NCBI RefSeq assembly: GCF_014127285.1
Contig: NZ_CP059901.1
Location: 1,426,001 to 1,490,000 of the forward strand
DNA from: Mumia sp. ZJ1417
GTDB lineage: Bacteria; Actinomycetota; Actinomycetes; Propionibacteriales; Nocardioidaceae
Length of the DNA stretch: 64,000 nt
Reading direction: 5' to 3'
The notes below the pieces were generated by a model. It saw nothing but the letters and a program-made list of their open reading frames with translations. It did no database searches and had not been told where the DNA came from. Below, piece by piece: positions 1 through 10,718 of this stretch. Position 1 is the first letter of the stretch, and the number at the start of each line of letters is the position of its first letter. The position numbers and the translations under genes are program-made.

Positions 1-1
1 C

Positions 2-1651
<1,650 letters not shown>

Positions 1652-1673
1652 CGCCGTTCCGCCGGCAGGTGCG

Positions 1674-3284
1674 CTAGGACCGCGCCGGCCGGCGGGTACG
1701 GGCGGGGGTACGCCCCGCGCCGCCACTGCGGCTCGACGTCGTGTCCGAGGGCAGCGCCAGCGTGGCCGCCAGGCCGCCCACGAGGATGAGGGCGGCGACC
1801 GCGGTGGTGACCTTGCTGGCGGTGATCAGCGACGCCTGTGCGACCTCGCCCACCTCGGCCGTCGCAGGGTCCTCGAGGAGCTCCGGGATCGCTGCCCCGA
1901 CGCTGTCGCGGACGAGCGAGACGGCCGCGTCCTGATCGGGCCCCGGCATGTCCGTCCGCGCGAGCTCGTCGGCCGTCTGCGCGGCGAGGGTCGAGATCAG
2001 CAGGCCGCCGAGGACAGCGATGCCGAGCGCGGAGCCGAGTTGGCGGACCGTCGTCAGGAACCCGGAGGCCTGTCCGCTCGAGCCGACCGGGATGTCGACG
2101 AGGATGGCGCTGGTCAGCTGCGCGGTCGCCATGCCCACGCCGATGCCGTACAGGAACAGCAGGGCCGCGATCGCGGGTCCGCTGACGTCGGTGCTGATGA
2201 CGAGAGCGGTCCCTGCGATCGCCACGACCTCGAGGGCCAGGCCGATCCGGATGACGGCGCGCTGCCCGAGACGGTTGGTGAGCGGAGGGGTAGCCCCGGA
2301 GGCGAGGAAGGTGCCGACCGCCAGCCACAGGACGAGGACTCCGGTGCCGAGCGGGGTGTAACCGAGGGCACCCTGCAGCAGCAGTGGGAGGGTGAAGATG
2401 AGGCCGATCTCGCCGAGCGCGACGACCATGGCGGCGATCGACCCATACCGCAGTGAGCGGAAGCGCATCAGGCCGAGATCGACCAGCGTGACTGCGCCGG
2501 CACGTGCGCGGCGCGCCTCGACGACGACGAACGCGACCAGGAGCAGCACGCCCAGCGCGAGCGAGAACGGGACGGGGGAGAGGGCGCCGGACTCCTGACG
2601 CCACCAGCCGTAGTACTGGCCCTCGATGAGGCCGAACACGACTCCGCCGAGGCCGAGCGTCGAGAGGAGCAGGCCGGGCAGGTCCGTGCCGGGGCGGATG
2701 TCGTCGTCGCGGGTCTCGTCGAGGACCTTGACGATGCCGACGAGCGCGAGCAGGCCGAACGGCACGTTGATCCAGAACGCCCACCGCCACGTCGACTCAG
2801 TCGCGAGCCATCCACCGATGAGCGGACCGACTGCGACCATGCCGCCGACGGTCGAGCCCCAGATCGCGAACGCGATCCCGCGGGCACGGCCCTGGAACGT
2901 CGCGTTGAGGGTCGACAGGGTGGCGGGCACGATCATGGCGGCGCCTAGGCCCTGCACGAACCGGGCGGCGATGAGCATCTCCTGGTTCTGCGCCGCCCCG
3001 GCACTGAGGCTGGCGACCATGAACAGCACCAGGCCGGCCGCGTACACCCGGCGGCGACCGATCCGGTCGCCCAGGCGGCCGGCTGCGAGCAGGAGCGAGG
3101 CGAGCATCAGGAGATAGATCGCGTTCATCCACTGCGCGCCGGCAGCGGTCAGCCCGAGGTCGTCGATGATCACCGGGACCGAGACGTTGACGATGGTCAT
3201 GTCCATCACGACGAGCGAGACGCCCAGCGAGAGCGTCAGCATCGCGAGCCACTGGCGCTGCGTGATCGGGGTGTCGTCGCTCAT
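1674..3284 (-). CDS. MFS drug exporter, DHA2 (EmrB/QacA) type
   Basis: A 536-residue major facilitator with the length and hydrophobic pattern of 14-helix proton-driven drug exporters. The N-terminus opens with a helix containing the DHA2-type MTIVNVSVPVI segment. The loop 2-3 signature GRLGDRIGRRRVY is at about residues 68-80, and motif C-like glycine-rich stretches follow near residues 140-160. The ATG at 3284 has GAGGAG upstream. The C-terminal tail is short and rich in Ser, Arg and Gly. The substrate cannot be read from sequence. No regulator gene sits beside it; the homocysteine methyltransferase behind it is on the same strand 81 bases away. Confidence 0.9.
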   Translation of the reverse strand: MSDDTPITQRQWLAMLTLSLGVSLVVMDMTIVNVSVPVIIDDLGLTAAGAQWMNAIYLLMLASLLLAAGRLGDRIGRRRVYAAGLVLFMVASLSAGAAQNQEMLIAARFVQGLGAAMIVPATLSTLNATFQGRARGIAFAIWGSTVGGMVAVGPLIGGWLATESTWRWAFWINVPFGLLALVGIVKVLDETRDDDIRPGTDLPGLLLSTLGLGGVVFGLIEGQYYGWWRQESGALSPVPFSLALGVLLLVAFVVVEARRARAGAVTLVDLGLMRFRSLRYGSIAAMVVALGEIGLIFTLPLLLQGALGYTPLGTGVLVLWLAVGTFLASGATPPLTNRLGQRAVIRIGLALEVVAIAGTALVISTDVSGPAIAALLFLYGIGVGMATAQLTSAILVDIPVGSSGQASGFLTTVRQLGSALGIAVLGGLLISTLAAQTADELARTDMPGPDQDAAVSLVRDSVGAAIPELLEDPATAEVGEVAQASLITASKVTTAVAALILVGGLAATLALPSDTTSSRSGGAGRTPARTRRPARS

Positions 3285-3365
3285 GAGGCTCCTCTGCTCG
3301 GGCGCAGGGGCGCCGCTGGATCGCTGGATCGTAACAGCGTTCCGTCCCTGCGGAGGAGGGTTGAG

Positions 3366-4283
3366 TCAGACGCGGGTCGCGGCGATCTCCGCCACGTCGG
3401 CGGGTGTCGTACGGCAGCAGCCCCCGACGAGGTTGGCGCCGGCGTCGCGCCACCGGCCCACCCACGTAGCCCACGAACCACGGGCGGTGGTGCCGGTCCA
3501 TCGCCGCGCGGCAGCGTCCCACACCTCGCCCGAGTTCGGGTAGACCGCGATCGGCAGGTCGGTGACGGCGGCGATGCGGTCCACGAGTGGGGCGATGTGC
3601 TCCAGCGGCGTGCAGTTGATCCCGACGGCGGCAACACCGTGGTCGGCGACCAGGCGCACGACCTCAGCGACGGGCGTCCCGTCGCTGAGGTGCGTATCGT
3701 CGCGTGCGCTGAACGTCACCCAGGCGGGCACGTCCACGTCGTCGAGCAGGTCGGCGAGCGCCGCGGCCTCGAGGGCGGAAGGGATCGTCTCGCACGCCAG
3801 CACCTCCGGACCGGCGTCGGCGAGCAGGTGCAGGCGCTCACGATGGAAGTCGCGGAGCGCCGGCACGTCGAGACCGTAGTCGCCTCGGTACTCCGAGCCG
3901 TCGGCCAGCGCGGCGCCGTACGGGCCGACGGACGCGGCGACCACAGGACGCCGGCCGGGGTTCTCCTGCACGTAGGCATCGCGGGTCTGGCGCGCGAGGG
4001 TCACCGCGGACCGGATCAGGCGCTCGGCCTCGTCGGCGGGCAGGCCGAGCCGCCCGAAGCCACCGACCGTCGCCTGATAGCTCGCCGTGATGATCACGTC
4101 CGCGCCGGCCTCCAGGTAGTCGCGGTGGACCTGCGCGATCAAGGCTGGGTCGTCGCGCAGCAGCGACGCGGACCACAGGGCCGACGAGAGGTCTGCGCCG
4201 TGCCGCTCGAGCTCGGTCGCGAGTGCGCCGTCGAGCACGACGAGTCGGTCGCGGTCGGCCCACGTGTCGCGGAGCGTAGTCAT
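3366..4283 (-). CDS. mmuM: Homocysteine S-methyltransferase
   Basis: Transfers a methyl group from S-methylmethionine (or S-adenosylmethionine) to homocysteine to make methionine. At 305 residues it has the usual length of the family. The three zinc-binding cysteines are present: one in VGINCTP in the central region and the pair in the C-terminal GGCCRTTP. The N-terminal VLDGALATELERHG is the typical barrel entry. ATG start at 4283. Family assignment is firm; the methyl donor is inferred. Confidence 0.92.
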   Translation of the reverse strand: MTTLRDTWADRDRLVVLDGALATELERHGADLSSALWSASLLRDDPALIAQVHRDYLEAGADVIITASYQATVGGFGRLGLPADEAERLIRSAVTLARQTRDAYVQENPGRRPVVAASVGPYGAALADGSEYRGDYGLDVPALRDFHRERLHLLADAGPEVLACETIPSALEAAALADLLDDVDVPAWVTFSARDDTHLSDGTPVAEVVRLVADHGVAAVGINCTPLEHIAPLVDRIAAVTDLPIAVYPNSGEVWDAAARRWTGTTARGSWATWVGRWRDAGANLVGGCCRTTPADVAEIAATRV

Positions 4284-4311
4284 CGGCTCACGCTAGCGCG
4301 CTCCCCGCGGG

Positions 4312-4917
4312 TCATCGGTCGAGCAAGTCCTGCATCTCGTCGACCTCCGCGCGTTGCGTGTCGGAGATCTGCTGCGCGAGGGCGGCGACCTTCGGGTCGC
4401 TGCCGGTGCTGAGCACGTCCTCCGCCATCGTGATCGCTCCCTCGTGGTGGGCGATCATCTGGCGCAGGAACTCCTCGTCGAACGCCGCGCCCTGGAGCGC
4501 CGCGAGCCGGGTCAGATCCTCGGGCGACATCATGCCCTCCGCGTCACCGTGGCCGGCGTGGTCGTCGCCCTCCTCGGACGGCACGGGCTCGTCCCACTTC
4601 TCGAGCCAGGCGGTCATCGTCGCGATCTCGGGATCCTGTGCCGCGCTGATGCGCGCGGCGAGGGCCGTCACCTCGGCACCGGCACGCGTCGGGGCGAGCG
4701 AGGCCATCTCGAGGGCCTGGCGGTGGTGGGGGATCATCTGCTGGGCGAACGTGACGTCCGCCGCCGCGCGATCCGCGGACGTCGAGGAGGAGCCGTGCTC
4801 GCCGTGCCCGTCGGCACCAGCGCCGTCTTCGCCCGCACCGCAGGCCGAGATGCCGAGGCCGAGCGCGAGAGCGGACACGAGAGCGGCGGCACGTCGCCGT
4901 GCGGTGTACGTGATCAT
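4312..4917 (-). CDS. DUF305 lipoprotein
   Basis: A 201-residue exported protein. A basic N-terminus and hydrophobic stretch end in a lipobox (GISAC, Cys at about residue 26), so it should be anchored to the outer face of the membrane. It has two copies of the DUF305 histidine motif: [14 protein letters not shown] (about 68-81) and [14 protein letters not shown] (about 152-165), plus an acidic, His-rich linker. DUF305 proteins are often found beside copper-handling genes. A CsoR-like palindrome lies directly upstream of the start, which supports a role in copper binding or tolerance; that role is inference. The gene is divergent from recO. Confidence 0.9.
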   Translation of the reverse strand: MITYTARRRAAALVSALALGLGISACGAGEDGAGADGHGEHGSSSTSADRAAADVTFAQQMIPHHRQALEMASLAPTRAGAEVTALAARISAAQDPEIATMTAWLEKWDEPVPSEEGDDHAGHGDAEGMMSPEDLTRLAALQGAAFDEEFLRQMIAHHEGAITMAEDVLSTGSDPKVAALAQQISDTQRAEVDEMQDLLDR

Positions 4918-4926
4918 GAAGGCAAC

Positions 4927-4943
4927 ATACCCCTAGGGGGTAC
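4927..4943 (-). promoter_or_regulatory. Putative CsoR-type copper operator
   Basis: ATACCCCTAGGGGGTAC is a near-perfect palindrome ending 9 bases upstream of the DUF305 start. Known CsoR operators are G/C-block palindromes flanked by TA (TACCCC...GGGGTA). The position overlaps where the core promoter or transcript start must be, so binding would repress. No csoR gene is in the window. Confidence 0.6.
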
Positions 4944-5010
4944 AGGTATCAACCCTTGGTCCCGGCGAGGCCTCCACCCCGTACGACGAACGGCCCGGCA
5001 GAATGGTGCC

Positions 5011-5739
5011 GTGGTGTTGTACCGAGACGAGGCCGTCGTCCTCCGTACCCAGAAGCTGGGTGAGGCGGACCGTATCGTCACGCTCCTGACCCGACACCAC
5101 GGCCGTGTCCGTGCCGTCGCGAAGGGGGTCCGCCGGACGAGCTCACGTTTCGGCTCGCGCGTCGAGCCGTTCATGCATGTCGACCTCCAGCTCGCCGAAG
5201 GCCGCACGCTCGACGTCATCACGCAGGTCGAGACCCTCGACGCCTACGCCGGCCGGCTCGGCAACGACTACGGCGCCTACACGTGCGGCACGTCGATGCT
5301 CGAGTCCGCCGACCGGCTCGTCGGCGAGGACGGGCACCCCGCGGCCCAGCAGTACCTCCTCCTCGTCGGAGCCCTGCGGGCGCTCGCGGAGCGTCGCCAC
5401 CCCAGCGGGCTGATCCTCGACTCGTTCCTGCTCCGGTCGCTGGCGATCGCCGGCTATGCCCCGAGCTTCGACGCGTGCGCCCGCTGCGGCGTGGGCGGCC
5501 CTCACCGCGCGTTCAACTCCGGTGCCGGCGGCATGCTCTGCACCGACTGTCGGCTCCCCGGCTCGGCCAACCCGGCGCCGGACACCGTCGCGCTGCTCGC
5601 CGCCCTGCTCAGCGGTCTGTGGCCGCAGGCCGAGGCGGCGGGGGAGCGCGCGACACGCGAGGCGAGCAGCCTCGTCGCGACGTACCTCCAGTGGCACCTC
5701 GAGCGCAGCCTGCGCTCGCTGGACTACGTCGACCGCTGA
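5011..5739 (+). CDS. recO: DNA repair protein RecO
   Basis: Recombination mediator that helps load RecA on SSB-coated single strands in the RecFOR pathway. The product has 242 residues when started at GTG 5011 ([20 protein letters not shown]), which matches the conserved start of actinobacterial RecO; the longer upstream open frame is not used. It has an N-terminal OB fold, then a helical domain with a zinc site made by CARC (about residues 154-157) and CTDC (about 177-180). recO-uppS order is conserved in Mycobacterium. uppS follows after 35 bases. Confidence 0.95.
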   Translation: MVLYRDEAVVLRTQKLGEADRIVTLLTRHHGRVRAVAKGVRRTSSRFGSRVEPFMHVDLQLAEGRTLDVITQVETLDAYAGRLGNDYGAYTCGTSMLESADRLVGEDGHPAAQQYLLLVGALRALAERRHPSGLILDSFLLRSLAIAGYAPSFDACARCGVGGPHRAFNSGAGGMLCTDCRLPGSANPAPDTVALLAALLSGLWPQAEAAGERATREASSLVATYLQWHLERSLRSLDYVDR

Positions 5740-5774
5740 CCCCGGTCCCGATCGAGGCGAGAGACAATGGCCTC

Positions 5775-6542
5775 GTGACGCGCACTCCCGTACGACGCCC
5801 GACGCCGCACCCTTCCGGCGCCACCGCCCCCGACATCCCGCTCGACCAGGTCCCGAAGCACGTCGCGATCGTGATGGACGGCAACGGACGCTGGGCCAAG
5901 GAGCGTGGGCTTCCCCGTACGGCGGGTCACGAGGCCGGCGAGTCCTCGCTGTTCGACGTCGTCGAGGGGGGCATTGAAGTCGGCGTGAAGTGGATCTCCG
6001 CGTACGCCTTCTCGACCGAGAACTGGAAGCGTTCGCCGGACGAGGTCCGCTTCCTCATGGGCTTCAACCGCGACGTCATCCGCCGTCGCCGCGACGAGAT
6101 GCACGAGCTCGGCGTCCGCGTGCGCTGGGCGGGGCGGCGTCCGCGCCTGTGGGGCAGCGTCATCAAGGAGCTCGAGATCGCCGAGGAGCTCACGAAGGAC
6201 AACGACGTGCTGACGCTCACGATGTGCGTCAACTACGGCGGCCGGGCCGAGATCGCCGATGCTGCTGCGGCGCTCGCTCGCGATGTGGCGGCAGGGCGGG
6301 TCAAGCCGGGCAAGATCGACGAGGACCTGTTCGCGCGCTACCTCGACGAGCCGGACATGCCTGACGTCGACCTGTTCTGGCGCACCTCGGGCGAGCAGCG
6401 CACGAGCAACTTCCTCCCGTGGCAGGCGGCGTACGCCGAGATGGTGTTCTCCGACATCGCCTGGCCCGACGTCGATCGGCGCGCGCTGTGGGAGGCGATC
6501 GAGGAGTACGCCCGCCGCCACCGCCGCTACGGCTCGGCATGA
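5775..6542 (+). CDS. uppS: Polyprenyl diphosphate synthase (UppS family)
   Basis: Cis-prenyltransferase that makes the long polyprenyl diphosphate carrier used in peptidoglycan and wall polymer synthesis. The start GTG at 5775 gives 255 residues. The catalytic loop [19 protein letters not shown] is at about 34-52. [10 protein letters not shown] is near residues 80-89. The C-terminal [18 protein letters not shown] is the IPP-binding signature. Position next to recO matches the mycobacterial long-chain enzyme (Rv2361c type); exact chain length cannot be read. It overlaps the next gene by ATGA. Confidence 0.95.
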   Translation: MTRTPVRRPTPHPSGATAPDIPLDQVPKHVAIVMDGNGRWAKERGLPRTAGHEAGESSLFDVVEGGIEVGVKWISAYAFSTENWKRSPDEVRFLMGFNRDVIRRRRDEMHELGVRVRWAGRRPRLWGSVIKELEIAEELTKDNDVLTLTMCVNYGGRAEIADAAAALARDVAAGRVKPGKIDEDLFARYLDEPDMPDVDLFWRTSGEQRTSNFLPWQAAYAEMVFSDIAWPDVDRRALWEAIEEYARRHRRYGSA

Positions 6543-6898
6543 GCCTCTTCGTGTCTGCGTGCCCGTGCGGCTCCGCCGAGCCGTACGACGCGTGCTGCGG
6601 GCCGCTGCACCGCGGCGAGCGGCAGGCGGCCACGCCGGAGGAGCTCATGCGCGCGCGCTACGCGGCGTACGCCGTCGACGCTCGCGACTACGTCTTCCGT
6701 ACGTGGCACCCGCGGACCCGCCCCGACGACGTCCCGTCGACCCCGGGCCTGACGTGGGAGCGGCTCGAGATCCTGGACGCCGCCGACGACGAGGTCGAGT
6801 TCGTCGCGCACTACCGCACGGCCGACGGGCCGGGCACCCTGCACGAGCGCAGCCGCTTCGAGCAGCGCGCGGGGCGCTGGTTCTACGTCGACGGATAG
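6539..6898 (+). CDS. YchJ-family protein with SEC-C-like zinc motif
   Basis: A 119-residue protein of the UPF0225/YchJ type. The N-terminus has [17 protein letters not shown] (residues 9-25), a SEC-C-like zinc knuckle. The rest is an NTF2-like fold with the typical [15 protein letters not shown] segment and a closing GRWFYVDG. Function is unknown in the family. The ATG overlaps the uppS stop by four bases, implying translational coupling. Confidence 0.88.
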   Translation: MSLFVSACPCGSAEPYDACCGPLHRGERQAATPEELMRARYAAYAVDARDYVFRTWHPRTRPDDVPSTPGLTWERLEILDAADDEVEFVAHYRTADGPGTLHERSRFEQRAGRWFYVDG

Positions 6899-6908
6899 GC
6901 TGAACCTC

Positions 6909-7688
6909 GTGCGTATCGCGAGATTCACGACTGACGAAGACCCCCGGTTCGGCGTCATCGGCGAGGCCGACGGCGTCTCGGTGATCGCGGTGATCACCGG
7001 CGACCCCCTCTATGCAGGAATCCAGCTCACGGGCGAGAAGATCCCCGTGGACGACGTGCGGCTCCTGGCACCGGTGCTGCCACGCAGCAAGGTGCTCGGC
7101 ATCGGCCGCAACTACGCCGCACACGCGGCGGAGCTCGGCAACGAGGTGCCGTCCGAGCCGCTGGTCTTCCTCAAGCCCAACACGAGCGTGGTCGGGCCTG
7201 GCGACCCGATCCTCTATCCCGACTTCACCGACGATCTCCAGTACGAGGGCGAGCTCGCCGTCGTGATCGGCAGGATCTGCAAGGACGTCCCCGTCGAGGA
7301 CGCCGCGAAGGTGATCCACGGCTACACCATCGCCAACGACGTGACCGCGCGGGACCTGCAGCGGACCGACGGTCAGTGGACCCGCGCCAAGGGCTCGGAC
7401 GGCTTCTGCCCGCTCGGGCCGTGGATCGAGACCGACCTCGACGTCGCCGACCTGCAGATCACCACGACCGTCGGGGACCGTGTTGTCCAGGACGGCAGCA
7501 CGGGCCAGATGATCTTCAAGGTCCCCGAGCTCATCGCGTACGTCTCTGGCTTCATGACGCTGCTCCCGGGCGACGTCATCCTCACCGGCACCCCCGAGGG
7601 TGTCGGGCCCATGAACCCTGGTGACGAGGTCAGCGTCACCGTTGAGGGCATCGGAACCCTGACCAACAAGGTGGTATCCCGTGACTGA
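6909..7688 (+). CDS. Fumarylacetoacetate hydrolase family protein
   Basis: A 259-residue enzyme of the FAH superfamily, which hydrolyses or decarboxylates acylpyruvate-type C-C bonds. The FAH core starts near residue 55 with [17 protein letters not shown]. Metal ligands are in [11 protein letters not shown] (Glu pair, near residue 116) and the following [11 protein letters not shown] segment (Asp). GTPEGVGPM near residue 230 is the usual C-terminal signature. GTG start at 6909. It overlaps gltX by eight bases; an FAH gene directly before gltX is also the mycobacterial order (Rv2993c-gltX). Substrate unknown. Confidence 0.9.
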   Translation: MRIARFTTDEDPRFGVIGEADGVSVIAVITGDPLYAGIQLTGEKIPVDDVRLLAPVLPRSKVLGIGRNYAAHAAELGNEVPSEPLVFLKPNTSVVGPGDPILYPDFTDDLQYEGELAVVIGRICKDVPVEDAAKVIHGYTIANDVTARDLQRTDGQWTRAKGSDGFCPLGPWIETDLDVADLQITTTVGDRVVQDGSTGQMIFKVPELIAYVSGFMTLLPGDVILTGTPEGVGPMNPGDEVSVTVEGIGTLTNKVVSRD

Positions 7689-9168
7689 GTCCAACCGCGC
7701 TGTCCGCGTGCGCTTCTGCCCGTCCCCGACGGGCAACCTGCACGTCGGCAACGTACGGACCGCACTGTTCAACTGGGCGTACGCCCGCCACAACGGCGGC
7801 CGCTTCGTCTTCCGCGTCGAGGACACCGACGCCGCGCGCGACTCGGAGGAGTCCTACCAGGGGCTCCTCGACTCGCTGCGGTGGCTTGGTCTCGACTGGG
7901 ACGAGGGGCCGGAGGTCGGTGGCGACTTCGGTCCGTACCGGCAGTCCGAGCGCATGGACCTTTACGCCCAGGTCGCCGACAAGCTGGTCGAGGCCGGCTA
8001 CGCCTACCTCGCGTACGACACGCCGGAGGAGCTCGAGCAGCGGCGCGAGCAGGCGCGTGCCGAGGGCCGTTCGAGCGGCTACGACGGCCTGCACCGTGAC
8101 CTGACGGACGAGCAGCGTGCCGCGTACGAGGCGGAGGGGCGCAAGCCCGTCATCCGCTTCCGCATGCCCGACGAGGCGATCACGTTCACGGACCTGGTCC
8201 GTGGCGAGGTGACGTTCGAGCCGGAGCACGTGTCCGACTACGTCATCGTGCGCGCCAACGGCCAGCCGCTCTACACGCTGACCAACCCTGTCGACGACGC
8301 GGCGATGGGCATCACCCACGTGCTGCGCGGCGAGGACCTGCTCAGCTCGACGCCGCGCCAGATCCCGCTGCACCGCGCGCTGGTCGCGCTCGGGATCGGT
8401 GAGGGCGTCGTGCCGGAGTACGGGCACCTGCCGTTCGTGATGGGCCCGGGCAACCGCAAGCTGTCCAAGCGCGACCCCGGCGGCGGCCTCGACGAGTACA
8501 AGCAGAAGGGCTTCCTGCCCGAGGGTCTGCTCAACTACCTCGCGCTGCTCGGCTGGTCGATCGGCGGCGACCGTGAGGTCTTCTCGCTGGAGGAGATGGC
8601 CGAGGCGTTCGAGATCTCCCGCGTCAACCCGAACCCCGCGCAGTTCGACCCGAAGAAGTGTGAGGCGATCAACGCCCAGCACATCCGCGAGCTGCCGGTC
8701 GAGGAGCTGGCGTCGCGGCTCGTCCCGTACCTCAGGGAGGCGGGCCTTCTGAGCCAGATGCCGTCCGACCAGGAGCTGGGGCTGCTGGCCGCGGCCACGC
8801 CGCTGGTCAACGAGCGCATCACGGTGCTGAGCGAAGCCGTGGAGATGCTGGCGTTCCTGTTCGTCAGTGAGGACGACTTCCGGGTCGATCCCGACGACGC
8901 GGCCAAGGTGCTCACCGAGGACGGCCTCACGGTCGTCCGCGCCGCTCGCGACGCGCTGGCGCCGCTGGAGCCGTTCGACACGGCCTCGATCGAGGCGGCG
9001 CTGCGTGCGGCGCTCGTCGACGGCCTGGGGCTCAAGCCTCGCCACGCGTTCGGCCCCGTACGCGTCGCCGTCTCCGGGCGCCGGGTGTCGCCGCCGCTGT
9101 TCGAGTCGATCGAGCTGCTCGGCAAGGCGCGCACGCTGACCCGCCTCGACAGGGCGCTCGAGGCCTGA
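7681..9168 (+). CDS. gltX: Glutamyl-tRNA synthetase
   Basis: Charges tRNA-Glu, and in actinobacteria usually also tRNA-Gln for later amidation. A 495-residue class I synthetase. The HIGH-equivalent is [11 protein letters not shown] near residues 15-25, the KMSKS-equivalent is KLSKRDPGG near residue 260, and the C-terminal half is the anticodon-binding bundle. GTG 7681 starts inside the FAH gene. Genes for tRNA-Gln and tRNA-Glu, its likely substrates, lie just downstream beyond a terminator. Confidence 0.97.
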   Translation: MTESNRAVRVRFCPSPTGNLHVGNVRTALFNWAYARHNGGRFVFRVEDTDAARDSEESYQGLLDSLRWLGLDWDEGPEVGGDFGPYRQSERMDLYAQVADKLVEAGYAYLAYDTPEELEQRREQARAEGRSSGYDGLHRDLTDEQRAAYEAEGRKPVIRFRMPDEAITFTDLVRGEVTFEPEHVSDYVIVRANGQPLYTLTNPVDDAAMGITHVLRGEDLLSSTPRQIPLHRALVALGIGEGVVPEYGHLPFVMGPGNRKLSKRDPGGGLDEYKQKGFLPEGLLNYLALLGWSIGGDREVFSLEEMAEAFEISRVNPNPAQFDPKKCEAINAQHIRELPVEELASRLVPYLREAGLLSQMPSDQELGLLAAATPLVNERITVLSEAVEMLAFLFVSEDDFRVDPDDAAKVLTEDGLTVVRAARDALAPLEPFDTASIEAALRAALVDGLGLKPRHAFGPVRVAVSGRRVSPPLFESIELLGKARTLTRLDRALEA

Positions 9169-9183
9169 GGCGGTCGAAGCATG

Positions 9184-9217
9184 CGGCCCCGACGTGAGAA
9201 TCCTCACGTCGGGGCCG
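9184..9217 (+). terminator. Rho-independent terminator of gltX
   Basis: Perfect 15-bp stem: CGGCCCCGACGTGAG at 9184-9198 pairs with 9203-9217 across a four-base loop, followed by TTCTCGTT. It lies 15 bases after the gltX stop and separates it from the tRNA pair. Confidence 0.85.
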
Positions 9218-9374
9218 TTCTCGTTGCCGACGAACCCGAGTCGAGCCCGCCGCGTCGGTCGCTGGGTGGTCACGTGGTGGCCGTGGGCGACACGGCATCG
9301 ACCGACTGCGCGGGGTCTGCGGAGAGCGCAAAGGCATGGTGACCTGGGAAGACGTTCTGGAGGAGACCCCGGAT

Positions 9375-9403
9375 TTGGGGAGCGCGAACCCGTCCGGTAA
9401 TGT
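9375..9403 (+). promoter_or_regulatory. Promoter for tRNA-Gln/tRNA-Glu
   Basis: TTGGGG at 9375-9380, a 17-base spacer and TAATGT at 9398-9403 form a good sigma-A type promoter about 40 bases before the tRNA-Gln gene. The rest of the gap from 9218 to 9374 shows nothing else recognisable. Confidence 0.6.
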
Positions 9404-9444
9404 TCTTCTCGGTTCGGGGCCGCAACGGGCTCGGGCCAAAGCCA

Positions 9445-9516
9445 TGGGGTATGGGGTAATTGGCAGCCCGTCGGTTTCTGGCACCGTTAGTCTAGGTTCG
9501 AGTCCTAGTACCCCAG
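9445..9516 (+). tRNA. tRNA-Gln (CTG)
   Basis: A 72-base cloverleaf with acceptor TGGGGTA pairing with TACCCCA and T loop GGTTCGAGTCC. The anticodon CTG at 9478-9480 reads CAG. CCA is not encoded. Confidence 0.95.
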
Positions 9517-9561
9517 CGAAGGAACGCTCCGGAGCATCCGGTAGGGTTCTTTCATCACCAC

Positions 9562-9634
9562 GGCCCCGTTGTGTAGCGGCCTAGCACGCCGCCCTCTCAA
9601 GGCGGTAGCGCGGGTTCGAATCCCGTCGGGGCTA
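9562..9634 (+). tRNA. tRNA-Glu (CTC)
   Basis: A 73-base cloverleaf. Acceptor GGCCCCG pairs with CGGGGCT (one G-U). The anticodon loop CTCTCAA has CTC at 9596-9598, reading GAG. It lies 45 bases after tRNA-Gln and is probably co-transcribed with it. Confidence 0.95.
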
Positions 9635-9638
9635 CAAC

Positions 9639-9670
9639 AGGCGCCCGAGTCCTCAGGACTCGGGCGCCTT
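9639..9670 (+). terminator. Terminator after tRNA-Glu
   Basis: The arm AGGCGCCCGAGTCC from 9639 pairs with its complement ending at 9669, around a tight TCA loop; TTGGTGTTT follows. It closes the tRNA transcript. Confidence 0.8.
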
Positions 9671-9734
9671 GGTGTTTACGGGGGTCCGTCCGTGGCGATA
9701 GCGTGAGCCTCGGTCGAGGGACCAAGGGGGAGCC

Positions 9735-10643
9735 ATGCCGACGATCGTGATGACCGGCGGCTCCTCGGGCTTCGGTGCGGTCGCGGCCGAGCGCCTCGTA
9801 CGGTCGGGCGACGTGCGACTCGTCGTCGGTGCCCGTGGCGATGCCCCGTACGGGGAGGCCCTGCCGCTCGACCTCGCTCGCCTCGACGCGGTGCGCGGGT
9901 TCGCCTTCGCGGTGGATGAGCTGCTGGGCGACGCGCCGATCGACGCGCTCGTCCTCAACGCGGGAGGGATCCGGCGGGACGTCGACGGTCGGACCGAGGA
10001 CGGCTACGAGACGACGTTCGCGGTGAACCACCTGGCCCACTACCTGCTGCTGCGACGCCTGGCGCCCCGTCTGGCCGACGGCGCGGCCGTCGTCCTGACC
10101 ACGAGCGGGACGCACGATCCTGCGACCGGCGCGGGCCTGCGAACACCCCGCCATGCCGACGCCGAGCTCCTTGCCGACCCGGCACGTGACCCTGGGACGG
10201 AGGACCGCCCGCGCAAGGCGGCCGAGCACGCCTACACGGCGTCGAAGCTGTGCGTGGTGCTCACCGTCAGAGCGCTGTCCGAGCGCGCTGACATCCGCAG
10301 CCGCCGGATGGCGGCGGTGGCGTTCTGCCCGGGCCAGGTCTTCGGGACCGGGCTCGCCAGGAACCTCCCCGCCCCGATGCGTGCCGCGTGGTCCGTGATG
10401 GCCGGGCCGGTGCTCGGGCCGCCCCTGCGCGCGCTCAACGCCACCCACAACACCCGCGATGCCGCAGGCAGAGCGCTCGCCGACCTCGCTCTGCGGCGTA
10501 CGCGCCCGCCGGACGGCCGCACGTACGCCGCGCTGCGACGCGGGCGAGTCACGTGGCCGGAACCGTCGGAGCGTGCGCGCGATCTCGCGACCGCGCGAGC
10601 ACTGTGGTCCGACAGCGCCCAGATGGTCGGCGTGATGGACTGA
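9735..10643 (+). CDS. Short-chain dehydrogenase/reductase
   Basis: A 302-residue NAD(P)-dependent oxidoreductase. The Rossmann glycine motif TGGSSGFG is at residues 7-14. LVLNAGG (near 73-79) is the NAG motif and the catalytic YTASK is near residues 164-168. The long form and the FAVNHLAHYLLL stretch resemble the retinol dehydrogenase/protochlorophyllide reductase-like branch. The substrate is unknown. ATG 9735 has GGGGGA upstream. It stands alone between the tRNAs and the repair genes. Confidence 0.87.
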   Translation: MPTIVMTGGSSGFGAVAAERLVRSGDVRLVVGARGDAPYGEALPLDLARLDAVRGFAFAVDELLGDAPIDALVLNAGGIRRDVDGRTEDGYETTFAVNHLAHYLLLRRLAPRLADGAAVVLTTSGTHDPATGAGLRTPRHADAELLADPARDPGTEDRPRKAAEHAYTASKLCVVLTVRALSERADIRSRRMAAVAFCPGQVFGTGLARNLPAPMRAAWSVMAGPVLGPPLRALNATHNTRDAAGRALADLALRRTRPPDGRTYAALRRGRVTWPEPSERARDLATARALWSDSAQMVGVMD

Positions 10644-10718
10644 TCGGGTGTACGGGCCGGCCACGGCGACGTCCGATTCCCGCTAGTTCCTGTCGGTGCG
10701 GCCAGGCATGCTGGGGGC

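Noticed and set aside
9194-9584. Small plus-strand open frames before and across tRNA-Gln.
   Set aside because: They overlap the terminator, promoter and tRNA, and have no conserved features.
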